Assembly (NCBI RefSeq): GCF_031882575.1
Contig: NZ_CP134772.1
Span: forward strand, 6,421,001 to 6,485,000
Length of the DNA stretch: 64,000 nt
Source: Pseudomonas sp. VD-NE ins
GTDB lineage: Bacteria; Pseudomonadota; Gammaproteobacteria; Pseudomonadales; Pseudomonadaceae
Direction of reading: 5' to 3'
In this document: in pieces, positions 56,901 through 64,000 of the stretch
Position numbering within the stretch: the stretch's first letter is position 1
Layout: each line of letters opens with the position of its first letter
Made by a program: the position numbers and the translations under genes
Notes under the pieces: model-generated
Databases searched by the model: none
What the model saw: only the letters and a program-made list of their open reading frames with translations
Told to the model about the DNA's origin: nothing

Positions 56901-57530
56901 CAACTCCAGCAACGTCGTCCAGGCACCGCCGTCGACTTCGACATCCGGTTGCGTGGTGTAACGCCCGGCGGTGTCGATCAGCACACCGTGGTCGGCGAAG
57001 TACCAGTCGCAATGACGGGTGCCGAGGGTGTCGCGGGTCAGCTTGCGGTCGATCTTGTTGATCGGGAATTCCAGACCGGAGAAGTCCAGCAGGCTGGTCT
57101 TGCCGGAAGCCTGCGGACCGATCAGCAGGTACCACGGCAAGTCACTGCGCCAGCGCTCGCTGCGGCCGCGATACAGGCTCGAGGTCTTGAGGGTTTTCAG
57201 CGCGTCTTTGAAGCGCGCCTTCAACTCCTTCTGCTCTTCGTCGATCAGCTCTTCGCGGCGAATGCGGTCCTGGCCGTCCTCGCTTTCTTCTTCGGCTTTC
57301 TTGCGGATACCGCTGCGCCAGCTGACGAAGACCATGGTCAGGCCCCAGATCAGGAACAGCACAGCGATGGTCAGCAAGCGCGCGGTCGCACTCTCCCAGA
57401 ACTTGTAGTCATCAACCGCCAACAACGGGCCGACGAACCACACCAGCAGCGCCACGAACAGCACCAGCAGCAAGGTCCAGACCCAGGTCTGGCGCAGGAA
57501 GGCGCCGACTTTCTTGAAAAACTTTTTCAT
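53991..57530 (-). CDS. tssM: T6SS membrane-complex subunit TssM (IcmF)
   Basis: 1179 aa. Two N-terminal membrane segments (residues about 15-60), a cytoplasmic NTPase-like region with Walker A IGPQASGKTSLLDFSG, a third helix around 450 (ALYVGALAALALFGMLW), and a long periplasmic part. ATG 57530 follows AGGGACGTGTG; the upstream ATG 57581 is inside tssL. Confidence 0.95.
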   Translation of the reverse strand: MKKFFKKVGAFLRQTWVWTLLLVLFVALLVWFVGPLLAVDDYKFWESATARLLTIAVLFLIWGLTMVFVSWRSGIRKKAEEESEDGQDRIRREELIDEEQKELKARFKDALKTLKTSSLYRGRSERWRSDLPWYLLIGPQASGKTSLLDFSGLEFPINKIDRKLTRDTLGTRHCDWYFADHGVLIDTAGRYTTQPDVEVDGGAWTTLLELLRKRRRGRPLNGVLVTIPVETLLGGSEQDIDTLARQIRGRLQDVHQKLHVDVPVYLVLSKADKLLGFDEFFDQLTREESDQVLGTSFRKDQVGTDVAVLRNEFEELLRRLNSQVIMRMHSERDTQRRGRILDFPHQLGQIGERLCLFVDMAFTGNRYQRATQLRGFYLTSAPHLTQEMDSTTAGIGASLGLNAGVLPTLRSGRSRFIHHLFSQVIFPESDLAGLDKRERSRIHWGQRALYVGALAALALFGMLWAGGFSANYERLENLRNLAQNWTQQRTALSPRDDAMGVLKTLDTSYAATQVFPKKGDVSYHERGGLYQGEDVNPVVKEAYERELEKQLLPRVATMLEGQIRANMKDRDRLLNSLRAYLMLNMKDRRDAAWLKDWVATDWSTRYTGNTAVQNGLSAHLERLLKQPFIYPLNDQLVTQARQVLRSESLATVVYRMLREQARNLPDYRFSQHLGPQGSLFIGTEYVIPGFYTQTGYQQYFSVQGSALVTDILRDNWVLGEGAGISDMDLRRLMVELEQLYFRDYANYWSEAVGQVALPPISDAGEGAEQLAGLTSANSPVLALLTEVRENTRFQAAADPVEEAGDAADALAGQKGKLGKVGKLASAVADKASALNVAKTLPDTAKKSLQRRFEPLHRLLDDNNGPAADLTPALSALNDLQLQLAGLARSSTPEQAAFEMAKTRMSGQRDALTNLRNASSRLPRPLSVWFNVLAEDSWRLVLNDAYQYLNGRYQNELYSVYGKTISKRYPFSASSTSDVAISDFREFFRAQGTVDRFFDSYLRPFVSGDPGNYRMRSVDGHSLPVSKMYLDQMAAALTIRQSFFSINPAEPTVQFKLEPYTLDPAVSRSEFKFGDKTMEYRHGPILPMSFKWPTDAEDGRTSLVMDKMAGRPIGIEKNSGPWSLFRLFDLMQTEYLSGRDVLVLKADVGGLRANYLLTSQRTPNPFDMGVLRTFRMPVQL

Positions 57531-57543
57531 CACACGTCCCTGT

Positions 57544-58419
57544 TTACGGCTGCGACTGCGGTTGCACCGCGGCCGGATCAAGCGGCTGATAAGGTTGCAG
57601 AACGGTGTCGCGCTGCTCGCCCAAGACCCAGGCGAAGCCCGAATACATCACCACCAGACAGACGAAAGTGAACAACACCACCATCCACGCCGGCACGATG
57701 CGCACCAGGTTGCGACGCTGATCGTTGAGGCCTTCCCAGTGCGGCGACAACTCGCGCGGCACGTCGCCACGCAATTGACGGATCTGCCGGTACAAGGCGT
57801 CACGGATGCCTTCAAGTTCGAGCATGCCGCGTGCCTGTACGCGGTACTTGCCCTCGAAACCGAGGGACAGGCACAGGTACATCAGCTCGAGCATCGGCAG
57901 GTGCTTGACCGGGTTCTTCGACAGTCGATCGAGCAACTGGAAGAACTTCTCGCCACCGAAGGTTTCGTTGTGGAAGCTGCTCAGCAGGCTCATCTGCGAC
58001 CATTCGCTTTCGTTGCCCCACGGTGTGGTCACGACAGCTTCGTCGACCACGGTGCAAAGCACGTAACGCGCGGCCATCACCTGGCTGCTTTCGGCGCCGT
58101 TGTGCAGGGCGCGTACTTCAAACAGTTTCAGCCCGGCAGTCAGACGCTCGTTGAGTGCGTACAAGTCTTCGCGGGTTTCGCTGTGCTTGAGGCGCACCAC
58201 TTCCGAAAGCAGCTCGGACGAGGCCGCCACCAGCGAATTGAGGCTGATGTTGAACGCTTCTGCCGGGCGCAGGCGCGCGGCGTAGATCATGCGTTCTTCC
58301 AGTTGCTCGAAACGCGGCGGCGCGGCGAAGTCGGTCAGCGGACTCGTTGCCGGTCCGTGGCCCTGACGATCGAGCAGGACGGTTTTGTCGTCCTGGTTGT
58401 AATCCGTTTCCTTGATCAT
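57544..58419 (-). CDS. tssL: T6SS membrane-complex subunit TssL (DotU/IcmH)
   Basis: 291 aa. Cytoplasmic hook domain (ERMIYAARLRPAEAFNISLN, CTVVDEAVVTTPWG, LLSSFHNETFGGEKFFQLL) and a single C-terminal helix VLFTFVCLVVMYSGFAWVL. No peptidoglycan-binding domain at the end, so another protein would have to anchor the complex. Confidence 0.95.
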   Translation of the reverse strand: MIKETDYNQDDKTVLLDRQGHGPATSPLTDFAAPPRFEQLEERMIYAARLRPAEAFNISLNSLVAASSELLSEVVRLKHSETREDLYALNERLTAGLKLFEVRALHNGAESSQVMAARYVLCTVVDEAVVTTPWGNESEWSQMSLLSSFHNETFGGEKFFQLLDRLSKNPVKHLPMLELMYLCLSLGFEGKYRVQARGMLELEGIRDALYRQIRQLRGDVPRELSPHWEGLNDQRRNLVRIVPAWMVVLFTFVCLVVMYSGFAWVLGEQRDTVLQPYQPLDPAAVQPQSQP

Positions 58420-58424
58420 GTCGG

Positions 58425-59756
58425 TCAGTTCCTGATGGCCCAGAATTTCAGTTCAAGCTCGGCAAATTCGCCGGACACGTGGAACGCGAAACCGCCGGAG
58501 CGCTCGAGTTGTGCCAGGTCTTCGGAACTGAGTTCGAGGATGAAATAGGTTTTGTTCGAGTGGAACGCGATCTGCCGCGGGGCCACCGGCAACGGTTTGA
58601 CCTTGATCCCCGGCAAGTGCAGGTTGACCAGTTGGCGGATGCGCTCCACCGGGCCGACCTTGAGGTGCGCCGGCAAGCGGTGGCGCAGTTCTTCGGAGTC
58701 GCAGTTGGCACTGGCTGCCAGCACGAACGACGCCGAGCCAAGCAGTTTGTGGTCGTGCAACGGCGAGACGATGATGCCGTACTGACGCGCTTGCAGGATC
58801 AGTTCGATGGCGTGCTGTTCGAGCACCATCGACAGCACCTGACGAATCGCTTCCATCAGCTTGCGGAAGCTGCCGCCCTGGTCAGCGTGGGAGTAGCGGC
58901 TGTCCAGACGCGGGCGTTTGCTTTCGCCGGAGAAGGTCGCCAGATCGCCGAGCATGGTCAGCAGCGTGCGGTACAACTCTTCCGGGTGCACTTGCTCCAG
59001 ACCGAGGTAGTGACGCAGCAGCAGTTCGGTGCGGTTGATCAGTTGCAGCATCATGAAGTCGCCGACTTCGGCACCGCCGACCTTGCCGTTGGAGCGGATG
59101 CGCTCGGCAATCGTGTCGCCACGGTGGTTAAGCATGCTGATGACTTCTTTCAGACACGACAGCAAGTAGCTGGAGGCGTGGGCCTGAATGTAGGTCGGCA
59201 CGAAATCCGGGTCGAGGCTGATCACGCCGTCGGGCGTGGTGTCGAGCACGTCGCAGATCTTCAGCTTCACGTAGGCCTGATCGCTCTGTTGCTCGCCGAG
59301 CAACAGTTTGAAGTCCGGGCGCCCGCAGCTGACCTGGCTGGCGGAATCGTCGCCGGCATTGGAGTCGGCCACTTCGGCGTCGTACGCGGTGTAACGCGCG
59401 AGCACGTCGGATTGCTCCGGACGGCGCGACTCGATGTGGTTACCGGTGACCAGCGGCAGCGCCAGATAGATCGGCGTGTTGCCGGTGTTCGGCGGCACGT
59501 CCAGCGCCAGCGGCTCAGTGTTGCCACCGAGTTCGAACAGGCTGCCGTCCGGCAGAATCCCCGAGGCTTCACTGATCACCAGTTTGCCCATGTTGAGGAA
59601 CTGCAAGTCGATCTCCAGATTGAGGAAACCCCAGGTGTAGCCACCCAGCAATTGCGTACGGGTTTTCATCTGGTGATCGTAATAACGATCGTTGTGCTGG
59701 AAGTGTTGCGGACGCAGCAGCATGCCTTCCTGCCAAATGACTTTATGGGTATTCAT
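58425..59756 (-). CDS. tssK: T6SS baseplate subunit TssK
   Basis: 443 aa, starting with the family hallmark VIWQEGMLLRPQHFQHNDRY and ending in HVSGEFAELELKFWAIRN. It links the baseplate to the membrane complex. Spacing of 5 nt from tssL on the transcript. Confidence 0.96.
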   Translation of the reverse strand: MNTHKVIWQEGMLLRPQHFQHNDRYYDHQMKTRTQLLGGYTWGFLNLEIDLQFLNMGKLVISEASGILPDGSLFELGGNTEPLALDVPPNTGNTPIYLALPLVTGNHIESRRPEQSDVLARYTAYDAEVADSNAGDDSASQVSCGRPDFKLLLGEQQSDQAYVKLKICDVLDTTPDGVISLDPDFVPTYIQAHASSYLLSCLKEVISMLNHRGDTIAERIRSNGKVGGAEVGDFMMLQLINRTELLLRHYLGLEQVHPEELYRTLLTMLGDLATFSGESKRPRLDSRYSHADQGGSFRKLMEAIRQVLSMVLEQHAIELILQARQYGIIVSPLHDHKLLGSASFVLAASANCDSEELRHRLPAHLKVGPVERIRQLVNLHLPGIKVKPLPVAPRQIAFHSNKTYFILELSSEDLAQLERSGGFAFHVSGEFAELELKFWAIRN

Positions 59757-59758
59757 GA

Positions 59759-60259
59759 TCAGTCATCCGCCTTGGCGAGCACTTGATTGGTGTTACGGAT
59801 GCCGGTCTGGTCCAGAGTCAGATCGACTTCGGTGACTTCCAGCGGAGTGATCTGAACGGTGTGGCGCCATTGGGTGTCCGGCAAGTCGCGGTAAGCGGCG
59901 AGAACGCCCACATAAAGGCTGCCCTCTTCCACCTTGAGCTTCATCTCCACGGTTTCGCCCGGACGCAGCTCGAGTTCTTCGCTGGCCACCAGATCCGGGT
60001 TGAGCGATTCCTTGGCGCGTTCGTAAAGGCTGAAGAAGTCAGCGTTTTCGAAGGTCACCGGGTGCTTGAGTTCGAACAGGCGCACGACGATCGGCGACGG
60101 CCGACCGTTGAGGTCCGGGTTGAGCTGATCGCTGCCGGTCAGCTTCAGGTTTATCTTGGTCACTTTCGAGTACGGCGACAGCGACGAGCAACCGGCGAGC
60201 AGCACCAGCACGGTGAGCGCAGTCAGCGTCTTGAAAAAAGCGGTCGAGCGGCGAGACAT
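59759..60259 (-). CDS. tssJ: T6SS outer-membrane lipoprotein TssJ
   Basis: 166 aa with lipobox LLAGC and a transthyretin-like domain (VVRLFELKHPVTFENADFFSLY). ATG 60259 has AAGG 9 nt before it; ATGs at 60268 and 60265 are too close to that site. Confidence 0.94.
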   Translation of the reverse strand: MSRRSTAFFKTLTALTVLVLLAGCSSLSPYSKVTKINLKLTGSDQLNPDLNGRPSPIVVRLFELKHPVTFENADFFSLYERAKESLNPDLVASEELELRPGETVEMKLKVEEGSLYVGVLAAYRDLPDTQWRHTVQITPLEVTEVDLTLDQTGIRNTNQVLAKADD

Positions 60260-60264
60260 GCGCA

Positions 60265-61461
60265 TCATCCTTGGTGGTCGGTGTGGAGGGTGGAGATCAG
60301 GCGAATCTGTTCTTCGTAGGCCTGGGCAAAGTCGCGGGCCAGCAGACGCTCGCTCCAGTCATCGTCCTGACGCAGGGCCTGGTGATAGCGACCGAACGCT
60401 CGCCAGCGTCCGCCCGAGGTGGCGATCAACGGCTTGTTGTCGCGCTCGAAACGCAGGGTCAGTTGCTCTGGCGAGAAATGCTCCAGCGTGCCGCGTACGG
60501 CGGCGCGGCTGGCGGTCAGCAAGGCCACCTGATGCGCCTGTAGATCGCGGAACGCGCGGGAAATCGCTTGCTCCGCCGGCAGATGGCCGGGCTTGCTTGG
60601 CTGCAACAGAATCTGCAGGGCTTCGCTCGGATCGACGGCGAATTTCAGCGGATTCTTGTTGGTGCCTTGCACGGTGGTCTGGGCCAGACGCAGTTCGTTT
60701 TTCAACTCGGAACGGGTGCGCAGGCTCTGCTGCAAACCGCCGATGCTTTGGCGCAGCAAACGCGCGGCGTTCAGCGCCAAAGCTTCACGTTCGTCGTGGC
60801 TGAGACCTTTGACGTCGACACCCAGCGCCGCACCGAAATGATCCCAGAAACCTTCGCTTTGACGCTCAACGGCTTTCGGTGCCGGAGCAGGCTCAGGTTC
60901 GACAGGGGCGGCGATCAGCTCCGGCACCATCAGGCTTTCCATGTCGATGCGCGCGTAGTCGGCACGCTGACGGGAATCCTCAGGCTTGGTGTTCGGCGCC
61001 AGCAGCTCGTCAATTTCCGAATACACACGCTCTTGCTGCTCAAGGGCATTGAGCGGATCGAGATCGAGGAACGCGTCGTCCGGGATGATGCTGCCAGCAG
61101 CGCGCGGGCGCCCGACTTCACCGTCGAAGGTCGCCGGGTCGCGCACCAGCCGCGCGCGGATCTCGAAGTCACCCAGCACGTAGGTGCTGCCGTGCTCGAT
61201 ACGCACCGGTTCGCCTTTGTGCAGACGTGCGCCGCTCTCGCCGTCCTGAACACCGTTGCTGCTGGTGTCGGTGAGGAAGAACGTGCCCTCGCGGTAGCTG
61301 ACAATCGCGTGGTGGTTGGACAGGTGACGCTTGCGGTCAGGGATGATCCAGTCGCAGTCCTCGCCCCGCCCGATCACGCCGCCGGCCTGTTTGAAGGTCT
61401 TCTGGCACAACTCGGTGGGCACGAACTGCTTGGTGTTCAGCATTTCGAAAACCAATTCCAT
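60265..61461 (-). CDS. fha2: T6SS-associated FHA-domain protein TagH/Fha2
   Basis: 398 aa. N-terminal FHA domain: GGVIGRGEDCDWIIPD, HLSNHHAIVSY, TDTSSNGV. The C-terminal half is the VI_FHA domain (FWDHFGAALGV, LLRQSIGGLQQSLRTRSELKNELR). It reads the phosphothreonine mark made by the kinase. AAGGAG precedes ATG 61461. Confidence 0.94.
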   Translation of the reverse strand: MELVFEMLNTKQFVPTELCQKTFKQAGGVIGRGEDCDWIIPDRKRHLSNHHAIVSYREGTFFLTDTSSNGVQDGESGARLHKGEPVRIEHGSTYVLGDFEIRARLVRDPATFDGEVGRPRAAGSIIPDDAFLDLDPLNALEQQERVYSEIDELLAPNTKPEDSRQRADYARIDMESLMVPELIAAPVEPEPAPAPKAVERQSEGFWDHFGAALGVDVKGLSHDEREALALNAARLLRQSIGGLQQSLRTRSELKNELRLAQTTVQGTNKNPLKFAVDPSEALQILLQPSKPGHLPAEQAISRAFRDLQAHQVALLTASRAAVRGTLEHFSPEQLTLRFERDNKPLIATSGGRWRAFGRYHQALRQDDDWSERLLARDFAQAYEEQIRLISTLHTDHQG

Positions 61462-61479
61462 GTTTGATGCTCCTTGCGG

Positions 61480-61620
61480 TCACTTGCCGCGATTGACCGC
61501 TTGCGGATCACCCAACGGGCGATAGTCGTTGTCGTTGAATTTGTAATTGCCGCTACAGCCGCCAAGGCCGCATAGAACGACGAGGGTCAGCAGGGCAGCT
61601 TGCCAGTGACGAACAGACAT
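61480..61620 (-). CDS. OrfX-like tiny lipoprotein
   Basis: 46 aa: MSVRHWQAALLTLVVLCGLG then the lipobox GC, followed by SGNYKFNDNDYRPLGDPQAV. The lipobox cysteine is residue 22. It fills the gap between the activator and fha2 in the place of orfX in the P. aeruginosa H2 cluster (from memory). Function unknown; too short for most gene finders. Confidence 0.75.
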   Translation of the reverse strand: MSVRHWQAALLTLVVLCGLGGCSGNYKFNDNDYRPLGDPQAVNRGK

Positions 61621-61713
61621 CAGAGGGTCTCCAGGTGTAGACAAAGCACAAAGCGCCGACCCTTGCGGGCGGCGCTGAAATTGGTTTTTGCGAGGATTTC
61701 GATGACGTTTTGC

Positions 61714-63234
61714 CTACCCATCGAAATCTCCCAGATTGATGTTCAGACGGCCGAGCCGATACAGCAGCGTGCGCCGTGGCAGACCCAGTTCGCGGGCGGC
61801 GAGGGTCTGGTTGCCGTCGTTTTTGCGCAGGCAATCGAGCAATAAAGTGCGTTCGACCTGCTCCAGACGTTCGCGCAAATTCAGGTGGCTGTTGTCTTCC
61901 GGCATTGCCTCCATGCGCAGGGAGAAATGCTCGGCGAGCAACTCGCCGCCTTCGCACAACAGCACCGCGCGCTCAACGAGTGCCTTGAGTTCACGCACGT
62001 TGCCGGGGAAGTTGTAGCCGGACAGATGTTCCAGCGCCGCACTCGACCAGCGCACCGGATCGCGCTGCAAGTACGTGCAGGTCTTCTCGGCAAAGTGCTG
62101 GGCCAGTTCGAGGATGTCGCCTTCGCGCTGACGCAGCGCCGGCAGTTCGATCGGGAATTGCGCGAGGCGGTAATACAAGTCCTCGCGGAATTTGCCTTCG
62201 CTGACCAGCGTCGACAGATCGCGGTGGGTCGCGGCGATGATGCGTACGTCGATCTTGTGGGTGTCGTTGGAACCCAGCGGACGAATCTCGCCTTCCTGCA
62301 ACACGCGCAGAATCTTCGCTTGCAACGACAGCGGCATGTCGCCGATCTCGTCGAGCAGCAGCGTGCCGCCATTGGCCGCATCAAACAGACCCGCACGGTC
62401 GCGGTCGGCGCCGGTGAACGCGCCTTTGCGATAGCCGAACAGCTCGCTTTCCAGCAGGTTTTCCGGGACCGCCGCGCAGTTCTGCACGATGAACGCCTGG
62501 GAACGGCGTGGGCCGCAATCGTGAATCGCTCGCGCAACGACTTCCTTGCCGGTGCCGGTTTCGCCGCGCAACAACACGGTGTACGGGCTGTGCAGGACTT
62601 TGCTGATCAGCGAATGGGTCTGGCGCATCGCCGCGCTTTTACCGATCAAGCCATAGCCACTGATGCTCGGCACGCTGCGCGCAACCGTTGCCGACTCTGC
62701 CAACGGCTGACGCAAGCGCTGCAACAAATGCAACTGGCCCAGCACGAACGAGCCGAGCTGGCCGAGAGAATCGGCGAAGCCTTGCAGGTGGGTACGACGA
62801 CGGCTGGCGCACAGCAGCAGACCTTCAACAGCCTTGTGCTGATTGACCAGCGGCACGCACAACAGCGACTGCCACGGCGAGGTCGCCGCCGGCAGAAAAC
62901 TGGTTTCGTGCAGGCTGCCGCTCAAGTCGTCGAGGCACACCACGCGGTTCTGGCACAGGGCGAATTGCAGCAGTTGCTCACCGTTGTAATCCGCCGGCAG
63001 GCTCGCCGCTTCACGCGGTTGCAAGGCGCCGTCGAGGCATTCGGCGTTCATCCCCAGGCACGTGTGGGTAGCGTCGAGCAGATACAGCTGCGTCAATTCG
63101 CAACCGCTCAGCTCGGCCAGACCACGCACGAAGTCACCCAGCAACGCAGCACCGTCCGCCGCCCGCGACAGACTGGCGAACTGCGCCAGCAACGCTTCGG
63201 CATAGACCAGTGGCTGCGGCACCTGAGTGAACAT
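61714..63234 (-). CDS. sfa2: RpoN-dependent T6SS activator (Sfa2-like)
   Basis: 506 aa. N-terminal GAF-like region, AAA+ domain with Walker A GETGTGKE, the sigma-54 contact GAFTGAD, Walker [13 protein letters not shown], and a C-terminal Fis-type helix-turn-helix ([20 protein letters not shown]). ATG 63234 follows GAGGTG; GTG 63243 is possible. It suggests RpoN control of part of the T6SS. Confidence 0.93.
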   Translation of the reverse strand: MFTQVPQPLVYAEALLAQFASLSRAADGAALLGDFVRGLAELSGCELTQLYLLDATHTCLGMNAECLDGALQPREAASLPADYNGEQLLQFALCQNRVVCLDDLSGSLHETSFLPAATSPWQSLLCVPLVNQHKAVEGLLLCASRRRTHLQGFADSLGQLGSFVLGQLHLLQRLRQPLAESATVARSVPSISGYGLIGKSAAMRQTHSLISKVLHSPYTVLLRGETGTGKEVVARAIHDCGPRRSQAFIVQNCAAVPENLLESELFGYRKGAFTGADRDRAGLFDAANGGTLLLDEIGDMPLSLQAKILRVLQEGEIRPLGSNDTHKIDVRIIAATHRDLSTLVSEGKFREDLYYRLAQFPIELPALRQREGDILELAQHFAEKTCTYLQRDPVRWSSAALEHLSGYNFPGNVRELKALVERAVLLCEGGELLAEHFSLRMEAMPEDNSHLNLRERLEQVERTLLLDCLRKNDGNQTLAARELGLPRRTLLYRLGRLNINLGDFDG

Positions 63235-63244
63235 CACACCCACC

Positions 63245-64000
63245 TCAGGCGAACTCGCACGTCACGCTGGCTTCACCGTCGAGCGTGGCATGCACACGCT
63301 TGAGGCTTTCACCGGTGGCCATGGCGTCGAGCAAACGATCTGCCACCAGCGGCAGCACGTGCTGATCGAGCAGATGGTCGATCAGGCGCGCGCCGCTGTC
63401 GCTTTGCGTGCAACGCTCGGACAGGTGATCGACGAGGTTCTGGCACCAGCTGAAATCCAGCTGACGACGATTCAAGCGCTCGCCGAGACGACCGAGTTTG
63501 ATCTCGATCAGCTCGCGCAGCACCGGGCCGCCAACCGGGTAATACGGCACCACTTTCATCCGCGCCAGCAGCGCCGGTTTGAAGTGTTTGCTCAGCACTG
63601 GGCGAATGGTTTCTTCGAGGACTTCGGCAGTCGGGCGTGCGCCGTTTTCGCAGAGGTCGCTGATCTTGTCGCTACCGAGGTTCGAGGTCATCAGGATCAA
63701 CGTATTGCGGAAGTCGATCTCGCGACCTTCGCCGTCGTTGGCCACGCCTTTGTCGAAGATTTGGTAGAACAGGTTAAGCACGTCCGGATCAGCCTTTTCG
63801 ACTTCATCGAGCAGCACTACCGAGTACGGTTTCTGCCGCACGGCTTCGGTGAGCATGCCGCCCTCGCCATAACCGACGTAGCCCGGTGGTGCACCGATCA
63901 GACGGGAGACGGTGTGCTTCTCCTGGAATTCGGACATGTTGATGGTGGTGATGAAACGGTCGCCGCCGTAAAGCAGATCGGCGAGGGCCAGGGCGGTTTC
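63245..64000 (-). CDS. tssH: T6SS ATPase ClpV, C-terminal part
   Basis: Only the last 251 residues are inside the window; translation continues without stop to base 64000. Second AAA+ module: YGGDRFITTINMSEFQEKHT, RLIGAPPGYVGYGEGG, VLLDEVEKADPDVLNLFYQIFD and the sensor LILMTSNLGS. It recycles contracted sheath. The stop lies 10 nt before the activator start. Confidence 0.95.
   Translation of the reverse strand, partial: ETALALADLLYGGDRFITTINMSEFQEKHTVSRLIGAPPGYVGYGEGGMLTEAVRQKPYSVVLLDEVEKADPDVLNLFYQIFDKGVANDGEGREIDFRNTLILMTSNLGSDKISDLCENGARPTAEVLEETIRPVLSKHFKPALLARMKVVPYYPVGGPVLRELIEIKLGRLGERLNRRQLDFSWCQNLVDHLSERCTQSDSGARLIDHLLDQHVLPLVADRLLDAMATGESLKRVHATLDGEASVTCEFA

Noticed and set aside
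53901..57671. Very long open frame (1256 codons) on the plus strand across tssM
   Set aside because: It is the antisense shadow of a high-GC gene; the product is low-complexity (Arg/Gln/Val-rich) with no domain, while tssM is unmistakable.

Overview
The window is chromosomal DNA of a fluorescent Pseudomonas, most likely of the P. fluorescens group. The evidence is high-GC coding sequence, a gene order recalled from P. aeruginosa (kauB, rpmG-rpmB, dppA-like, radC, coaBC, dut, algC, argB, pyrE, crc, rph, yicC, gmk, rpoZ, spoT, ridA, oxyR, recG), and several classes of REP/REPIN palindromes typical of this group. No tRNA, rRNA, CRISPR array, prophage or transposase was seen.

Region 1 (1-33.3 kb) is conserved core. 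It starts with the 3' end of a MocR-type regulator, then a phospholipase-D-like lipoprotein, an MFS transporter, an aldehyde dehydrogenase (kauB/puuC type) and a divergent cupin gene preceded by a perfect Anr/FNR-type box. There follow the rpmB-rpmG ribosomal operon, a dipeptide-binding protein, radC, coaBC-dut-algC-argB, a three-gene unit of unknown function, the pyrE/crc divergent pair, gltS, a DUF4870 gene, rph, yicC-gmk-rpoZ-spoT-ridA, a lipoprotein, an SDR gene, the exbB-exbD-tonB energy-transduction operon, oxyR-recG, a YbaK-HDOD fusion and an SCP2-like protein framed by two copies of a palindromic repeat.

Region 2 (33.3-34.5 kb) holds a DUF6124-type gene behind a roughly 230-nt leader that folds on paper into a 13-bp helix enclosing two hairpins, one with a cUUCGg tetraloop. 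Two further long-range pairings compete with local hairpins. This is the best candidate for an unrecognised regulatory RNA in the window.

Region 3 (34.6-47.3 kb) is an accessory block on the minus strand. It has about ten small exported proteins: three related TPR proteins, two LprI-like (lysozyme-inhibitor-like) proteins, an XAC2610-like protein, a D-x-N-x-D-G repeat protein and others. Inserted among them are an SDR oxidoreductase with a membrane domain and an unusual alpha/beta-hydrolase to PEP-synthase-like fusion whose hydrolase part lacks the nucleophile serine. One LprI-like gene is frameshifted, and a gene remnant and two palindromes lie near 45.6-46.7 kb, so the block looks dynamic.

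Region 4 (46.8-64.0 kb) is a type VI secretion locus in H2-T6SS order, read on the minus strand: clpV (partial), an RpoN-dependent activator, a tiny orfX-like lipoprotein, tagH/fha, tssJ, tssK, tssL, tssM, PP2C phosphatase, Ser/Thr kinase and vgrG. They are followed by a 66-aa protein, an 894-aa effector with an M23-like N-terminus and a GH19 glycoside hydrolase C-terminus, and a signal-peptide-bearing candidate immunity protein. The effector module is visibly more AT-rich than the structural genes. The adjacency of a cell-wall-hydrolase effector to a long run of exported proteins, some lysozyme-inhibitor-like, suggests that region 3 is at least partly an immunity or envelope-protection array.
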